This document shows, one piece after another, positions 1-9,248 of a DNA stretch of 64,000 nucleotides. The stretch lies in the NCBI GenBank assembly GCA_014872805.1, contig WKFN01000002.1, forward strand, positions 62,001-126,000, given 5' to 3'. Position 1 is the stretch's first letter, and each line of letters opens with the position of its first letter. The notes below the pieces were generated by a model that worked only from the letters and a program-made list of their open reading frames with translations, did not search any database and was not told the origin of the DNA. Made by a program: the position numbers and the translations under genes. The DNA comes from Opacimonas sp014872805. GTDB lineage: Bacteria > Pseudomonadota > Gammaproteobacteria > Enterobacterales > Alteromonadaceae.

Positions 1-2361
1 AACTATCGCAAAGGTATCAACAAAGGCTTATTCAAAATAATGTCGAAGATGGGCATCAGTACTGTTGCTTCATACCGCTCAGCTAAGTTATATGAAGCTA
101 TTGGTATCAACGACGACGTTATGGAGATGTGTTTCAAAGGTGTGCCAAGCCGCTTAAAGGGTGCAAGCTTTGCCGAATTTGAACAAGACACGATTAATTG
201 TCAGCGCATTGCATGGATTAAACGCAAGCCGTTAAGCCATGGTGGTTTGTTGAAATATGTCCACGATGGCGAATATCATGCATACAATCCAGATGTAGTG
301 AAGAACCTACAAAAAGCAGTTGTTAGTGGTGATTATCGTGATTATCAAGCTTTTTCTTCCTTGGTTAACGACCGCAATCCATCGCATCTGCGTGACCTGT
401 TGCAGATCAAGCCAGGTCAATCTATCGATATTAGTGAGGTAGAACCAGCTGAGAACTTATATCCTCGTTTTGATACAGCAGCTATGTCAATTGGTGCATT
501 ATCACCGGAAGCACACGAAGCACTTGCCATTGCGATGAACCGTCTTGGTGGTCAATCTAACTCCGGTGAAGGCGGTGAAGATCCAGCTCGCTTTAATACT
601 GAGAAAAACTCCAAAATCAAACAGGTTGCCTCCGGCCGCTTTGGTGTAACCCCGCATTATTTAATGAATGCCACGGTCATTCAGATAAAAGTCGCCCAAG
701 GTGCAAAACCCGGTGAAGGGGGGCAGTTACCTGGTGATAAGGTCAACAAATACATTGCTGAACTGCGTTTTTCAGTACCTGGAGTGACCTTGATTTCTCC
801 TCCACCGCATCACGATATTTATTCGATTGAAGATTTGGCTCAGCTGATCTTTGACCTAAAACAAGTTAATCCGAAAGCCCTGATCTCAGTCAAACTGGTA
901 TCAGAACCAGGCGTAGGTACCATCGCAACAGGTGTTGCCAAAGCGTATGCTGACTTGATTACCATATCTGGTTACGACGGCGGTACGGGTGCATCACCTC
1001 TGACATCAGTAAAATATGCGGGCAGTCCTTTTGAGTTAGGACTTGCCGAAACGCAACAAGCGTTAATTGAGAATGGTCTACGCCACAAAGTACGAGTACA
1101 AACTGATGGTGGTTTAAAAACAGGCTTAGACGTAGTTAAAGCTGGTCTTTTAGGTGCTGAGAGCTTTGGTTTTGGAACAGGTCCAATGGTCGCATTGGGC
1201 TGTAAATACTTACGAATTTGCCACTTAAACAATTGTGCAACGGGTGTTGCGACTCAAGATAAGAGCTTGCGTGACAACTATTTTATTGGGTTGCCAGAAA
1301 TGGTGATGAACTATTTCAAGTTCATCGCTCAGGAAATTCGTGAAATCATGGCAATGATGGGTGTACGCAAGTTTGAAGATCTAATAGGCCGTACAGAGCT
1401 ATTAGCCATGATGGATGGACAAACAGCCAAACAAGCTCGTTTGGATCTGTCTCCGTTGCTGCACAAACCAGAAGCGGCAGATCATACAAAGTTATTCTGT
1501 TCTGAAGTGACGAACGCACCTTTAGACAAGGGTGAGTTAAACTTAACCATGCTAAAAGATGCCCAGGCCGCGGTTGAAGCAAAACGTGCAATCACACTGA
1601 ATTACCCAGTGCGCAACACCGACCGTTCGGTTGGGGCCACACTTTCAGGGTTTATTGCAAGTATTCACGGTAACCATGATGGCGAAGACTATCCGGTACA
1701 AGTCAATTTAACCGGTACAGTAGGACAGAGTTTTGGTGTCTGGAATGCAGGTGGCTTAAATATGACTCTTACCGGTGATGCCAATGACTATGTTGGTAAA
1801 GGTATGACAGGCGGTAGATTAGTTATCGCTCCGCCTGCTAAGGTGACCTTCGATGCTCACAACAGTGCAATTATGGGCAATACGTGTTTGTACGGTGCAA
1901 CTGGAGGACATCTATTTGCCGCAGGACGTGCCGGAGAGCGCTTTGCTGTGCGTAACTCAGGGGCTATCGCTGTAGTTGAAGGCATCGGCGATAACGGTTG
2001 TGAATATATGACCGGAGGTATCGTTGCTGTATTAGGGAGTGTCGGCGTCAACTTTGGTGCTGGTATGACTGGTGGCTTTGCTTACATCCTCAATGAACAC
2101 GATGATATCGAACATCGAGTAAACCCAGAGTTGGTCGATATTCTAAGCATTGCCGATAAAGGAATTTTGTCTGAGCACTTGCGTGGATTAATTAATCAAC
2201 ACTATGAATTGACCGGTTCTGAGCACTCTCTAGCATTGTTGTCGAACTTTGCCGAGGTTATGCATCAATTTAGACTGATCAAACCTAAGACCAGTGATGT
2301 TAAAAATTTATTGGGGCATATTAGCCGCTCCAGTGCCGAACTTCGCGTTCAAGCACAGTAA
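1..2361 (+). CDS. gltB: Glutamate synthase (NADPH) large subunit, C-terminal part
   Basis: The reading frame is open from base 1, so the 5' part of the gene lies outside the window. What remains is the C-terminal ~786 residues of a protein usually near 1,500. It covers the FMN-binding synthase domain (GGQSNSGEGGEDP, KPGEGGQLPG, SGYDGGTGASPL) and the 3Fe-4S cysteines in CKYLRICHLNNCATG (bases ~1200-1245). The end is the glycine-rich GXGXG beta-helix (GGRLVIAPP, NTCLYGATGG, EYMTGGIVAVLG). The enzyme transfers the glutamine amide nitrogen to 2-oxoglutarate, giving two glutamates. gltD follows 16 bases downstream, so the two form an operon. The identification is secure; the start is not visible. 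Confidence 0.97.
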   Translation, partial: NYRKGINKGLFKIMSKMGISTVASYRSAKLYEAIGINDDVMEMCFKGVPSRLKGASFAEFEQDTINCQRIAWIKRKPLSHGGLLKYVHDGEYHAYNPDVVKNLQKAVVSGDYRDYQAFSSLVNDRNPSHLRDLLQIKPGQSIDISEVEPAENLYPRFDTAAMSIGALSPEAHEALAIAMNRLGGQSNSGEGGEDPARFNTEKNSKIKQVASGRFGVTPHYLMNATVIQIKVAQGAKPGEGGQLPGDKVNKYIAELRFSVPGVTLISPPPHHDIYSIEDLAQLIFDLKQVNPKALISVKLVSEPGVGTIATGVAKAYADLITISGYDGGTGASPLTSVKYAGSPFELGLAETQQALIENGLRHKVRVQTDGGLKTGLDVVKAGLLGAESFGFGTGPMVALGCKYLRICHLNNCATGVATQDKSLRDNYFIGLPEMVMNYFKFIAQEIREIMAMMGVRKFEDLIGRTELLAMMDGQTAKQARLDLSPLLHKPEAADHTKLFCSEVTNAPLDKGELNLTMLKDAQAAVEAKRAITLNYPVRNTDRSVGATLSGFIASIHGNHDGEDYPVQVNLTGTVGQSFGVWNAGGLNMTLTGDANDYVGKGMTGGRLVIAPPAKVTFDAHNSAIMGNTCLYGATGGHLFAAGRAGERFAVRNSGAIAVVEGIGDNGCEYMTGGIVAVLGSVGVNFGAGMTGGFAYILNEHDDIEHRVNPELVDILSIADKGILSEHLRGLINQHYELTGSEHSLALLSNFAEVMHQFRLIKPKTSDVKNLLGHISRSSAELRVQAQ

Positions 2362-2377
2362 TTAATTGAGGTAAAAA

Positions 2378-3793
2378 ATGGCTAAAAATGTATACCAATT
2401 TGTTGATGTTGCACGTATCGATCCGCCCAAAAAACCGATCACTGTGCGCAAAGAAGAATTCGCTGAAATCTATCAGCCTTTGAGTCAATCGCAAACAGAG
2501 GGGCAAGCTGATCGCTGTCTCGATTGTGGTAACCCATATTGTGAATGGAAGTGCCCCGTGCACAACTATATTCCTCAGTGGCTTGCACTGGCAAACGAAG
2601 GCAAGATCCTTGAAGCCGCAGAATTGTCGCACCAAACGAATTCATTACCTGAAGTGTGTGGACGAGTCTGTCCTCAAGACCGCTTGTGTGAGGGTGCGTG
2701 TACACTGAATGATGATTTTGGTGCGGTAACTATTGGCAGTATTGAAAAATACATCACCGATACCGCATTCAAAATGGGCTGGCGCCCTGATATGTCTGAT
2801 GTGGTCTGGACGGATAAACGCGTCGCTATTGTTGGTGCAGGTCCAGCGGGATTAGCATGTGCGGATATCTTAGTCCGTAACGGCGTTAAACCGATTGTAT
2901 TTGATAAATATGAAGAGATTGGTGGATTACTCACCTTCGGTATTCCGTCATTTAAACTCGAAAAAGACGTGGTAACACTCCGCCGTCAAATCTTTACCGA
3001 GATGGGCGTTGAATTTAGGTTAAATACTGAAATTGGTAAAGATATTCCATTTGCTGATCTGCTTGCTGAATACGATGCCGTGTTCCTTGGTATGGGCACT
3101 TACACATCTATGAAAGGTGGATTTGATAATGAATCTGCTCAAGGTGTGTACGATGCATTACCGTTCTTGGTTGCCAACACTCGTCGTGTAATGGGTACCG
3201 AGACTGATCCGAGTCAATATATCGACATGCAAGGCAAGAAAGTCGTCGTGCTAGGCGGTGGTGATACCACGATGGACTGTGTGAGAACGTCTATTCGCCA
3301 AAACGCAGCTCATGTGACCTGTGCTTACCGCCGAGATGAAGAAAGTATGCCCGGTTCACGTCGTGAAGTGGTCAATGCCAAAGAAGAAGGCGTGAACTTT
3401 GAATTCAACGTAATGCCTTTAGACATCGAAGTGGATGCTGATGGTAATGCGATAGGTGTGCGTTTTGTTCGTACCGAGATGGGCGAACCGGACGAAGCTG
3501 GTCGCAGACGTCCTGTGCAGGTTGAAGGTTCGGAGTTTGTCATGGAAGCAGACGCAGTAGTTATAGCGTTTGGTTTCTCTCCATCACCGGCAAATTGGTT
3601 TGGTGAGTTTGGTATTATTTTGGACGAGAAAGGTCGAGTCCGGGCTCCAGAGCACGGTCAATATCCTTTCCAGACGTCAAATCCGAAGATCTTCTCAGGA
3701 GGTGACATGGTTCGTGGTTCAGACTTAGTGGTCACGGCTATTGCGGAGGGGCGCAAGGCTGCTGAAGGCATCATGGATTACATGGGTGTATAA
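2378..3793 (+). CDS. gltD: Glutamate synthase (NADPH) small subunit
   Basis: 471 residues, normal for the family. The N-terminal Fe-S part has the cysteine sets CLDCGNPYC and CGRVCPQDRLCEGAC. The FAD fold follows with GAGPAGLACADIL (about residue 152), then the NADPH fold with GGGDTTMDC (about residue 288), and a C-terminal FAD motif GGDMVRGSDLVV. It oxidises NADPH and passes electrons to GltB for ammonia assimilation by GOGAT. The start has a good upstream GAGG (bases 2369-2372). It is co-transcribed with gltB and followed by a hairpin terminator. glnA lies 14 kb away in the same window, so both halves of the GS-GOGAT cycle are present. Confidence 0.97.
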   Translation: MAKNVYQFVDVARIDPPKKPITVRKEEFAEIYQPLSQSQTEGQADRCLDCGNPYCEWKCPVHNYIPQWLALANEGKILEAAELSHQTNSLPEVCGRVCPQDRLCEGACTLNDDFGAVTIGSIEKYITDTAFKMGWRPDMSDVVWTDKRVAIVGAGPAGLACADILVRNGVKPIVFDKYEEIGGLLTFGIPSFKLEKDVVTLRRQIFTEMGVEFRLNTEIGKDIPFADLLAEYDAVFLGMGTYTSMKGGFDNESAQGVYDALPFLVANTRRVMGTETDPSQYIDMQGKKVVVLGGGDTTMDCVRTSIRQNAAHVTCAYRRDEESMPGSRREVVNAKEEGVNFEFNVMPLDIEVDADGNAIGVRFVRTEMGEPDEAGRRRPVQVEGSEFVMEADAVVIAFGFSPSPANWFGEFGIILDEKGRVRAPEHGQYPFQTSNPKIFSGGDMVRGSDLVVTAIAEGRKAAEGIMDYMGV

Positions 3794-3842
3794 CACCTTG
3801 CGAAAGAACTTCCTCTGGTGTAACCTTCATTCCTTCTTATTC

Positions 3843-3867
3843 AAGCCTGCTTCCTAGCAGGCTTTAA
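3843..3867 (+). terminator. Rho-independent terminator after gltD
   Basis: The stem AAGCCTGC / GCAGGCTT (8 bp, 6-base loop TTCCTA) is followed by TTAATTATT. It sits 50 bases after the gltD stop and before mtnN, consistent with the end of the gltBD transcript. Confidence 0.75.
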
Positions 3868-3888
3868 TTATTATGGGCTTCTAGTACG

Positions 3889-4578
3889 ATGAAATTTTTG
3901 ATTCTTGGCGCAATGGATGAAGAAATCCAAACTTATTTACAACAATTGGAAAACAAGACGAATGCACAGGTACAACACCTAGAAGTTTACTCGGGAAGTA
4001 TTAATGGACATGAGGTCTTTGTCGCACGTTGTGGCATAGGCAAAGTCGCAGCGGCCCTAGCCACAGGAATATTGATTCAGGCATACTCTCCAGACCTGGT
4101 TATAAATAGTGGTTCTGCGGGTGGTTTTGCACCAGAATTAAACGTAGGTGATATTGTGGTAGCCACCAAGCTTATCCAGCATGATGTTAACCTGACACAT
4201 TTTGGCTACGAACTAGGACAACCTGCTGGGATGCCTGCAGTCTTTGAGATGCAAAACGACTGGCATACGCAAGCCCTTAGTCAAGTTAAACAAATTGGGA
4301 TCCAGGGTATGCAAGGTCTGATTATCAGTGGGGATGCTTTTATCGGTACTGATGAACAATCAGCCACATTGATGACTCAGTTTCCAAATGCCGTTGCGGT
4401 AGAAATGGAAGGCGCTGCGATAGCTCAGGTCTGCCATATCCTAAAAACAGAATGTTTAGTCATCCGTGCTATCTCTGACCACGCCAATAAAGCTTCTACA
4501 ATGACATTTGAAGAATATTTACCACTCGCTGCAAAGCACTCTGCGCAAATCGTGCTAGGCTTAATACAAAATCACTGA
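3889..4578 (+). CDS. mtnN: 5'-methylthioadenosine/S-adenosylhomocysteine nucleosidase
   Basis: 229 residues, the usual length for MtnN/Pfs. It hydrolyses the N-glycosidic bond of MTA and SAH, clearing SAM by-products and giving S-ribosylhomocysteine, the autoinducer-2 precursor. Family marks are the N-terminal ILGAMDEEI with its acidic pair, the nucleoside-binding NSGSAGGF, VAVEMEGAAIAQVC with the substrate-binding Met-Glu, and the catalytic Asp in AISDHANKAS. A btuF-like gene follows 44 bases downstream. The pfs-btuF pairing is common in Shewanella- and Alteromonas-type genomes (recalled, not checked). Confidence 0.95.
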   Translation: MKFLILGAMDEEIQTYLQQLENKTNAQVQHLEVYSGSINGHEVFVARCGIGKVAAALATGILIQAYSPDLVINSGSAGGFAPELNVGDIVVATKLIQHDVNLTHFGYELGQPAGMPAVFEMQNDWHTQALSQVKQIGIQGMQGLIISGDAFIGTDEQSATLMTQFPNAVAVEMEGAAIAQVCHILKTECLVIRAISDHANKASTMTFEEYLPLAAKHSAQIVLGLIQNH

Positions 4579-4622
4579 TAAACCTCAATTTTAATCATTA
4601 TTTGTTTAGGCATCGCAGGTAT

Positions 4623-5423
4623 ATGAAAACTCTGATTATGTTAGTTGTTATAATATTCATATATTTGCCTGATGCGCTGGCAGCAAAACAGCGTATTATT
4701 ACACTTGCCCCCCACTTAGCTGAAATTGTCGATTTACTAGAGAAAAGTGATTCACTGATTGCGGTGAGCGAGGCATCAAATTACCCAGAATTCGTCACCA
4801 GTTTGCCCACAGTGGCAAACTATCGAGGCATCAACACGACACAAATTATCAAATTACAACCTACTCATATTTTGGCCTGGTTCAACGGTAATAATCCTCA
4901 AGATATCGCAAAACTTAACGCTATGGGTTTAAATATATTGAGTGTAGAAATTAATTCATTAGATGATATCGCCAAACAAATAGAGGACATTGGTGAGTTT
5001 ATTGACAGCCCAATTGCAGAGAGCTTAGCTCAAAAGTTTCGCAACGACATAAAAAAATTTAAAGCGCGATTTTCAGACGAAGAGCGCATTGATGTGTTTT
5101 ACTACAGCTGGTCAAAACCACTGCAAACTGTTGGTGCTGGTGCATGGGTTACCGATTTAATTGCACAATGCGGCCTTTCACATGTTTTTGCATCACTGCC
5201 TATGCCCTATCCTCAAGTTTCATTGAGTTCGGTATTACATGAACAAGCACCACTGGTTATTGCTGCAACTGGGGAAAAAGCAAGTGTAATAGAACGTTTT
5301 TGGACAACGCACAAAGAGGTTTATCAGCCTAAAATTATTGCAACCGACCCCGATAAAATGCATCGCTTTACCCCTAGGGTACTCGATGCACTCGAGAAAC
5401 TGTGCATCGAAGCTAGACTATAG
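4623..5423 (+). CDS. btuF: BtuF-like periplasmic cobalamin/metallophore-binding protein
   Basis: A type III helical-backbone substrate-binding protein. The ATG at 4623 is preferred over a TTG at 4602 because it opens directly into a signal peptide (MKTLIMLVVIIFIYLPDALA). The mature part begins with RIITLAPHLAEIVDLL, the classic start of BtuF/FhuD-like proteins, and continues with LQPTHILAW. About 266 residues. It probably delivers vitamin B12 to BtuCD, but no permease or ATPase lies beside it, so the ligand is inferred. Its stop is one base from the tyrS stop on the other strand (convergent genes). Confidence 0.8.
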   Translation: MKTLIMLVVIIFIYLPDALAAKQRIITLAPHLAEIVDLLEKSDSLIAVSEASNYPEFVTSLPTVANYRGINTTQIIKLQPTHILAWFNGNNPQDIAKLNAMGLNILSVEINSLDDIAKQIEDIGEFIDSPIAESLAQKFRNDIKKFKARFSDEERIDVFYYSWSKPLQTVGAGAWVTDLIAQCGLSHVFASLPMPYPQVSLSSVLHEQAPLVIAATGEKASVIERFWTTHKEVYQPKIIATDPDKMHRFTPRVLDALEKLCIEARL

Positions 5424-5424
5424 A

Positions 5425-6621
5425 TTAAACAAGGGTAATTCGAGCGAACTTACGCTTACCGACTTGATAAACAGCTTGGCCTTTATCTGTAATCGACAGT
5501 TTCGGATCAGAAACCTTCTCACCGTCAATTTTGACTGCGCCCTGTTTCGCCATGCGCATGGCATCTGATGTGGAGGCAACTAATTCAGCTTGTTTGAGTA
5601 ACTGTGCAAGACCTATTTCCCCCTCTAACGCAAACTCAAACTCAGGCATCTCATCTGGAATAGCATTCTTTTGAAAACGCTGAATAAAATCCAGATGCGC
5701 AGATTCAGCCGCAGTATCATCGTGAAAACGCGCGATGAGCTCTTTGGCTAATTCAATTTTTATATCGCGAGGATTGGTACCACCGGCAACCTTGGCCTTC
5801 AGCTCATCAATATACGCAATCGGTTTAAAGCTCAACAAATCGTAATAGCGCCACATTAAATCATCTGAAATAGACATGACTTTGCCAAACATATCGTTCG
5901 GAGCATCCGTTATCCCTATGTAATTATTCAGCGATTTAGACATCTTTTGCACGCCATCAAGACCTTCAAGCAAAGGCATCATTAGGACACATTGTGGGGT
6001 TTGGCCTTGTGATTTTTGTAATTCACGGCCCATCAGTAGATTGAAGCGTTGGTCGGTCCCCCCAAGCTCTACATCTGCTTCAAGAGCCACACTGTCCCAA
6101 CCTTGCACAAGAGGGTATAAAAATTCATGGATCGCAATTGGCTGACCGTTGGCGTAGCGCTTTTTAAAGTCATCTCGTTCTAACATTCGCGCAACCGTTT
6201 GTGATGCAGCAAGCTTAATCATGCCCGCCGCTCCCACTTCTTCCATCCATTCAGAATTAAAACGCACTTGGGTTTTGGCTGGGTCGAGGATCTTGAATAC
6301 CTGAGTTTGATATGTTTCAGCGTTCGCTAAAACCTCGTCTCTAGTCAACGGCTTTCTCGTGACATTCTTACCTGTAGGATCGCCGATCATGCCCGTAAAA
6401 TCACCAATTAAGAATACAACATTGTGACCTAAGTCTTGGAATGTGCGTAATTTGTTGATTAGCACTGTATGGCCAAGGTGCAAATCAGGCGCGGTAGGGT
6501 CAAAGCCGGCTTTTATCGTCAAAGGTTTGCCACTTTGCAGGCGTTCTTTTAATTCATCTTCGAGCAGAATATCATCTGCACCGCGTTTTATTTCAGCTAA
6601 TGCGTCTTGCCAAGTAGCCAT
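5425..6621 (-). CDS. tyrS: Tyrosyl-tRNA synthetase
   Basis: 398 residues of a class I aminoacyl-tRNA synthetase. It has the HIGH-type signature DLHLGHTVLINK, the KMSKS loop (GVQKMSKSLNNYIG), and a C-terminal S4 RNA-binding domain (MAKQGAVKIDGEKVSD). The length and HLGHT form match the TyrZ/TyrRS-2 lineage, as in Pseudomonas tyrZ. It charges tRNA-Tyr. It is divergent from the M23 peptidase gene across a 198-base spacer that should hold both promoters. The tyrS-peptidase-anmK-erpA neighbourhood is also known from Pseudomonas. Confidence 0.96.
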   Translation of the reverse strand: MATWQDALAEIKRGADDILLEDELKERLQSGKPLTIKAGFDPTAPDLHLGHTVLINKLRTFQDLGHNVVFLIGDFTGMIGDPTGKNVTRKPLTRDEVLANAETYQTQVFKILDPAKTQVRFNSEWMEEVGAAGMIKLAASQTVARMLERDDFKKRYANGQPIAIHEFLYPLVQGWDSVALEADVELGGTDQRFNLLMGRELQKSQGQTPQCVLMMPLLEGLDGVQKMSKSLNNYIGITDAPNDMFGKVMSISDDLMWRYYDLLSFKPIAYIDELKAKVAGGTNPRDIKIELAKELIARFHDDTAAESAHLDFIQRFQKNAIPDEMPEFEFALEGEIGLAQLLKQAELVASTSDAMRMAKQGAVKIDGEKVSDPKLSITDKGQAVYQVGKRKFARITLV

Positions 6622-6819
6622 CGGTAAGTTCCAATTAATCCTAAATTTAACTAATATTTTACTTAGCTATGCTAGAGATTAAAACCCATAAGGTATGATA
6701 AATAAGCATTAGCTGCGCATATCTAAACTCAAAGGGGGCGTAGCATTTCAATATCGCGACTAGAATATTAGTCTAAAGCCATGTATTCTTAGGGCTGCAA
6801 GCTCAAATTGAGGTGATTT

Positions 6820-8112
6820 GTGGTAACCAAGACATTAAAAACATTACCCAAACCCCATCGTATATCGATTGTGGTACTTACGGTATTTGTTCTGATTTTA
6901 ATCACTTCATCTATTTTTAGTGCCGACGCCTCAAAGCATACCACTTCTAGCCTCTTAGAGCCGGGGATTGCTTACCCTGTTAACTTACAAGTCACGTCGC
7001 AACAACTCCATCCAGCGTTAATTCATAGCGATATCACTGAGGTTACCGTTCGTCCAGGTGATAATTTAGCCAAAATCTTTCAACGTCTAAATTTAAGTGC
7101 CTCAGACACTTATTATGTCAGTAACGCGAAAGGTAAAGGTGTCGAACAACTCCTTAAAATGCGTCCTGGAGATACTCTCCAACTAGAATTTGATCCTCGT
7201 GGCAAGATCAATGTCATTCGCTATCCTATTTCCAATCAAGAAACTCTTGTCATCAATCGACAAACCGATTCGGATTATACGTCAATCATCGAAACTCAAG
7301 AGGTTGAAGCTAGGTTATTTTTTGCTCAAGGCACAATCACCTCATCTTTTTGGCATGCAGGGGTAAAAGCAGGTCTGTCCGACAACAAAATTATGGAACT
7401 GGCTGATATTTTTGGCTGGGATATCGATTTTGCTATGGAGATCCGCTCCGGTGATACCTTCAATGTTGCCTACGAGCAACTTTTCATTAACGGAGAATGG
7501 ATTGACGAAGGTAATATTGTGGCGGCTGAATTTGTTAATCAAGGTGAAAGCTTTATTGCTGTGCGACATAGCGATGGCAGTTATTACAGTGACTCTGGGC
7601 GCAGTATGAAAAAAAGTTTCTTACGCGCCCCAGTGAACTTCCGCTATGTGAGTTCCAATTTTAATCCAAAGCGTTTTCATCCAGTACAAAAGCGAATTAA
7701 GCCTCACCGTGGGGTTGATTACGTTGCGCCGGTCGGTACACCGATTGTTTCTGCTGGAAAAGGCCGAGTTGTCGAAGCTGGGTATAATCGGTTTAACGGC
7801 AACTATGTGTTTATTCAACACGGTGATCGCTACATGACAAAGTATTTGCATTTGCACACCAAAAAAGTCAAAAAAGGCCAAAGCGTGAAACAAGGACAAA
7901 CCATAGGTACGCTAGGCAGAACTGGAATGGTAACGGGTGCACATCTGCATTATGAGTTTTTAGTTGACGGAGTCCATCGCAATCCGCGTACAGTAAAACT
8001 GCCCAAAGCTGCGCCAATTGACGAATCGCAAAAAGCTGAGTTTTTTGACTACGCAGAACAGCAAATTGCCCGTCTTGCCAACAATAAACGCATAATGTTA
8101 GCGTCTTTATAA
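6820..8112 (+). CDS. M23 family murein DD-endopeptidase (MepM-like)
   Basis: 430 residues starting at a GTG with AGG 9 bases upstream. A single N-terminal membrane anchor (about residues 15-34, ISIVVLTVFVLILITSSIF) is followed by an OapA/LysM-like region (VRPGDNLAKIFQRLNLS, about residues 77-93). The C-terminal M23 LytM domain has the zinc ligands HRGVDYVAP and HLHYEF. It cuts peptidoglycan cross-links in the periplasm, probably to allow sidewall growth. The anmK start is two bases after its stop, so hydrolase and murein-recycling kinase are co-expressed. It resembles MepM/YebA; which endopeptidase orthologue it is cannot be fixed. Confidence 0.9.
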   Translation: MVTKTLKTLPKPHRISIVVLTVFVLILITSSIFSADASKHTTSSLLEPGIAYPVNLQVTSQQLHPALIHSDITEVTVRPGDNLAKIFQRLNLSASDTYYVSNAKGKGVEQLLKMRPGDTLQLEFDPRGKINVIRYPISNQETLVINRQTDSDYTSIIETQEVEARLFFAQGTITSSFWHAGVKAGLSDNKIMELADIFGWDIDFAMEIRSGDTFNVAYEQLFINGEWIDEGNIVAAEFVNQGESFIAVRHSDGSYYSDSGRSMKKSFLRAPVNFRYVSSNFNPKRFHPVQKRIKPHRGVDYVAPVGTPIVSAGKGRVVEAGYNRFNGNYVFIQHGDRYMTKYLHLHTKKVKKGQSVKQGQTIGTLGRTGMVTGAHLHYEFLVDGVHRNPRTVKLPKAAPIDESQKAEFFDYAEQQIARLANNKRIMLASL

Positions 8113-8114
8113 GT

Positions 8115-9242
8115 ATGTCGCTTTATATAGGAATTATGTCAGGTACCAGTGTCGATGGTATTGACATTGCTCTGTGCGATATAGAACATCTTCCACAGTG
8201 GCGTATCACACTTGCCGCATATCAAGAGTTTCCCTTTCCTACAGAATGCGTCAGTCAAATTGAATCGCTATTTATTTCTTCTGACAACGAGGTGGAATTA
8301 ATGGGGAGGCTGCATCGACGTCTTGGCGAATGTTATGCAGAAGCGGTAAATCAATTTATCCAAAACCATGCTATTGATAAATCTCAGATCAAAGGGATTG
8401 GCCTACATGGACAAACGATTCGACATCGTCCATCCCCTCCTCACGCTTTTACAATACAAATTGGCGATGCGCATACAGTGGCGAGTCTCACGGGATTACC
8501 GGTGATTTATGACTTTCGCAGCAAAGACATTGCTTTGGGTGGTCAAGGCGCGCCTTTAGTTCCGCCTTTTCACCACGCTCTAATGCAAAATTTGGCATCG
8601 GTATCTCCTATCGCCAAAGACGCTAGTCAGATCCTGATTAATCTTGGTGGTATTGCTAATGTAACCGTCTTACAAAAAGGCGGACTGGTTGGCTTTGATA
8701 CGGGACCTGCGAATGCTCTTCTCGATGCATGGTATCAATACCATCACCCATCAGCAATACAACGTTTCGATCGTGACGGCGCTTGGAGTAAAAGTGGTAA
8801 TGTGCTTCCGAACTTACTACAGAAGATGCTAAAGGACCCTTATTTCTCCAAACCACCTCCTAAAAGCTCGGGTAAAGAAGTCTTTAACTTAGACTGGATA
8901 AAACAGCGCATTTCCGGAGAGGAGCGCTCAGAAGATGTGCAAGCGACACTTTTATCCCTTACCGTCACGACAATTATATCAGCTTTAGCCCCTTGGCTAA
9001 GTTCAGGAGTTAGCGTTTATTTGTGTGGTGGTGGCGCTCGAAATCATGCTTTGTGTCAGCGATTAACGGTAAGTTGCCACACTTATCAGTCTGTTTGTAA
9101 AGTATTGAACAATTCTGATGCCATTGAGGCTATGGCATTCGCGTGGTTAGCCTATTGTTATGATGCTACACTTAATAGTAATTGTCCCAACGTTACCGGA
9201 GCCTCTCGTGCAACCGTATTAGGTGCGCGAGTTTTGCCATAA
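8115..9242 (+). CDS. anmK: Anhydro-N-acetylmuramic acid kinase
   Basis: 375 residues. The N-terminal GIMSGTSVDGIDIALCD is the diagnostic AnmK ATP-binding signature. GLHGQTIRH, DFRSKDIALGGQGAPLVP, NLGGIANVTVL and GFDTGPANALLD are further conserved blocks. It phosphorylates 1,6-anhydroMurNAc to MurNAc-6-phosphate in murein recycling. It follows the M23 peptidase gene with a 2-base gap, and a dehydrogenase gene starts 6 bases after its stop, so the cluster is an operon. Confidence 0.96.
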   Translation: MSLYIGIMSGTSVDGIDIALCDIEHLPQWRITLAAYQEFPFPTECVSQIESLFISSDNEVELMGRLHRRLGECYAEAVNQFIQNHAIDKSQIKGIGLHGQTIRHRPSPPHAFTIQIGDAHTVASLTGLPVIYDFRSKDIALGGQGAPLVPPFHHALMQNLASVSPIAKDASQILINLGGIANVTVLQKGGLVGFDTGPANALLDAWYQYHHPSAIQRFDRDGAWSKSGNVLPNLLQKMLKDPYFSKPPPKSSGKEVFNLDWIKQRISGEERSEDVQATLLSLTVTTIISALAPWLSSGVSVYLCGGGARNHALCQRLTVSCHTYQSVCKVLNNSDAIEAMAFAWLAYCYDATLNSNCPNVTGASRATVLGARVLP

Positions 9243-9248
9243 CTATTT

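Noticed and set aside
1..2361. gltB as a truncated pseudogene
   Set aside because: The frame is open from base 1 and carries all conserved C-terminal blocks. The cut is only the window border.
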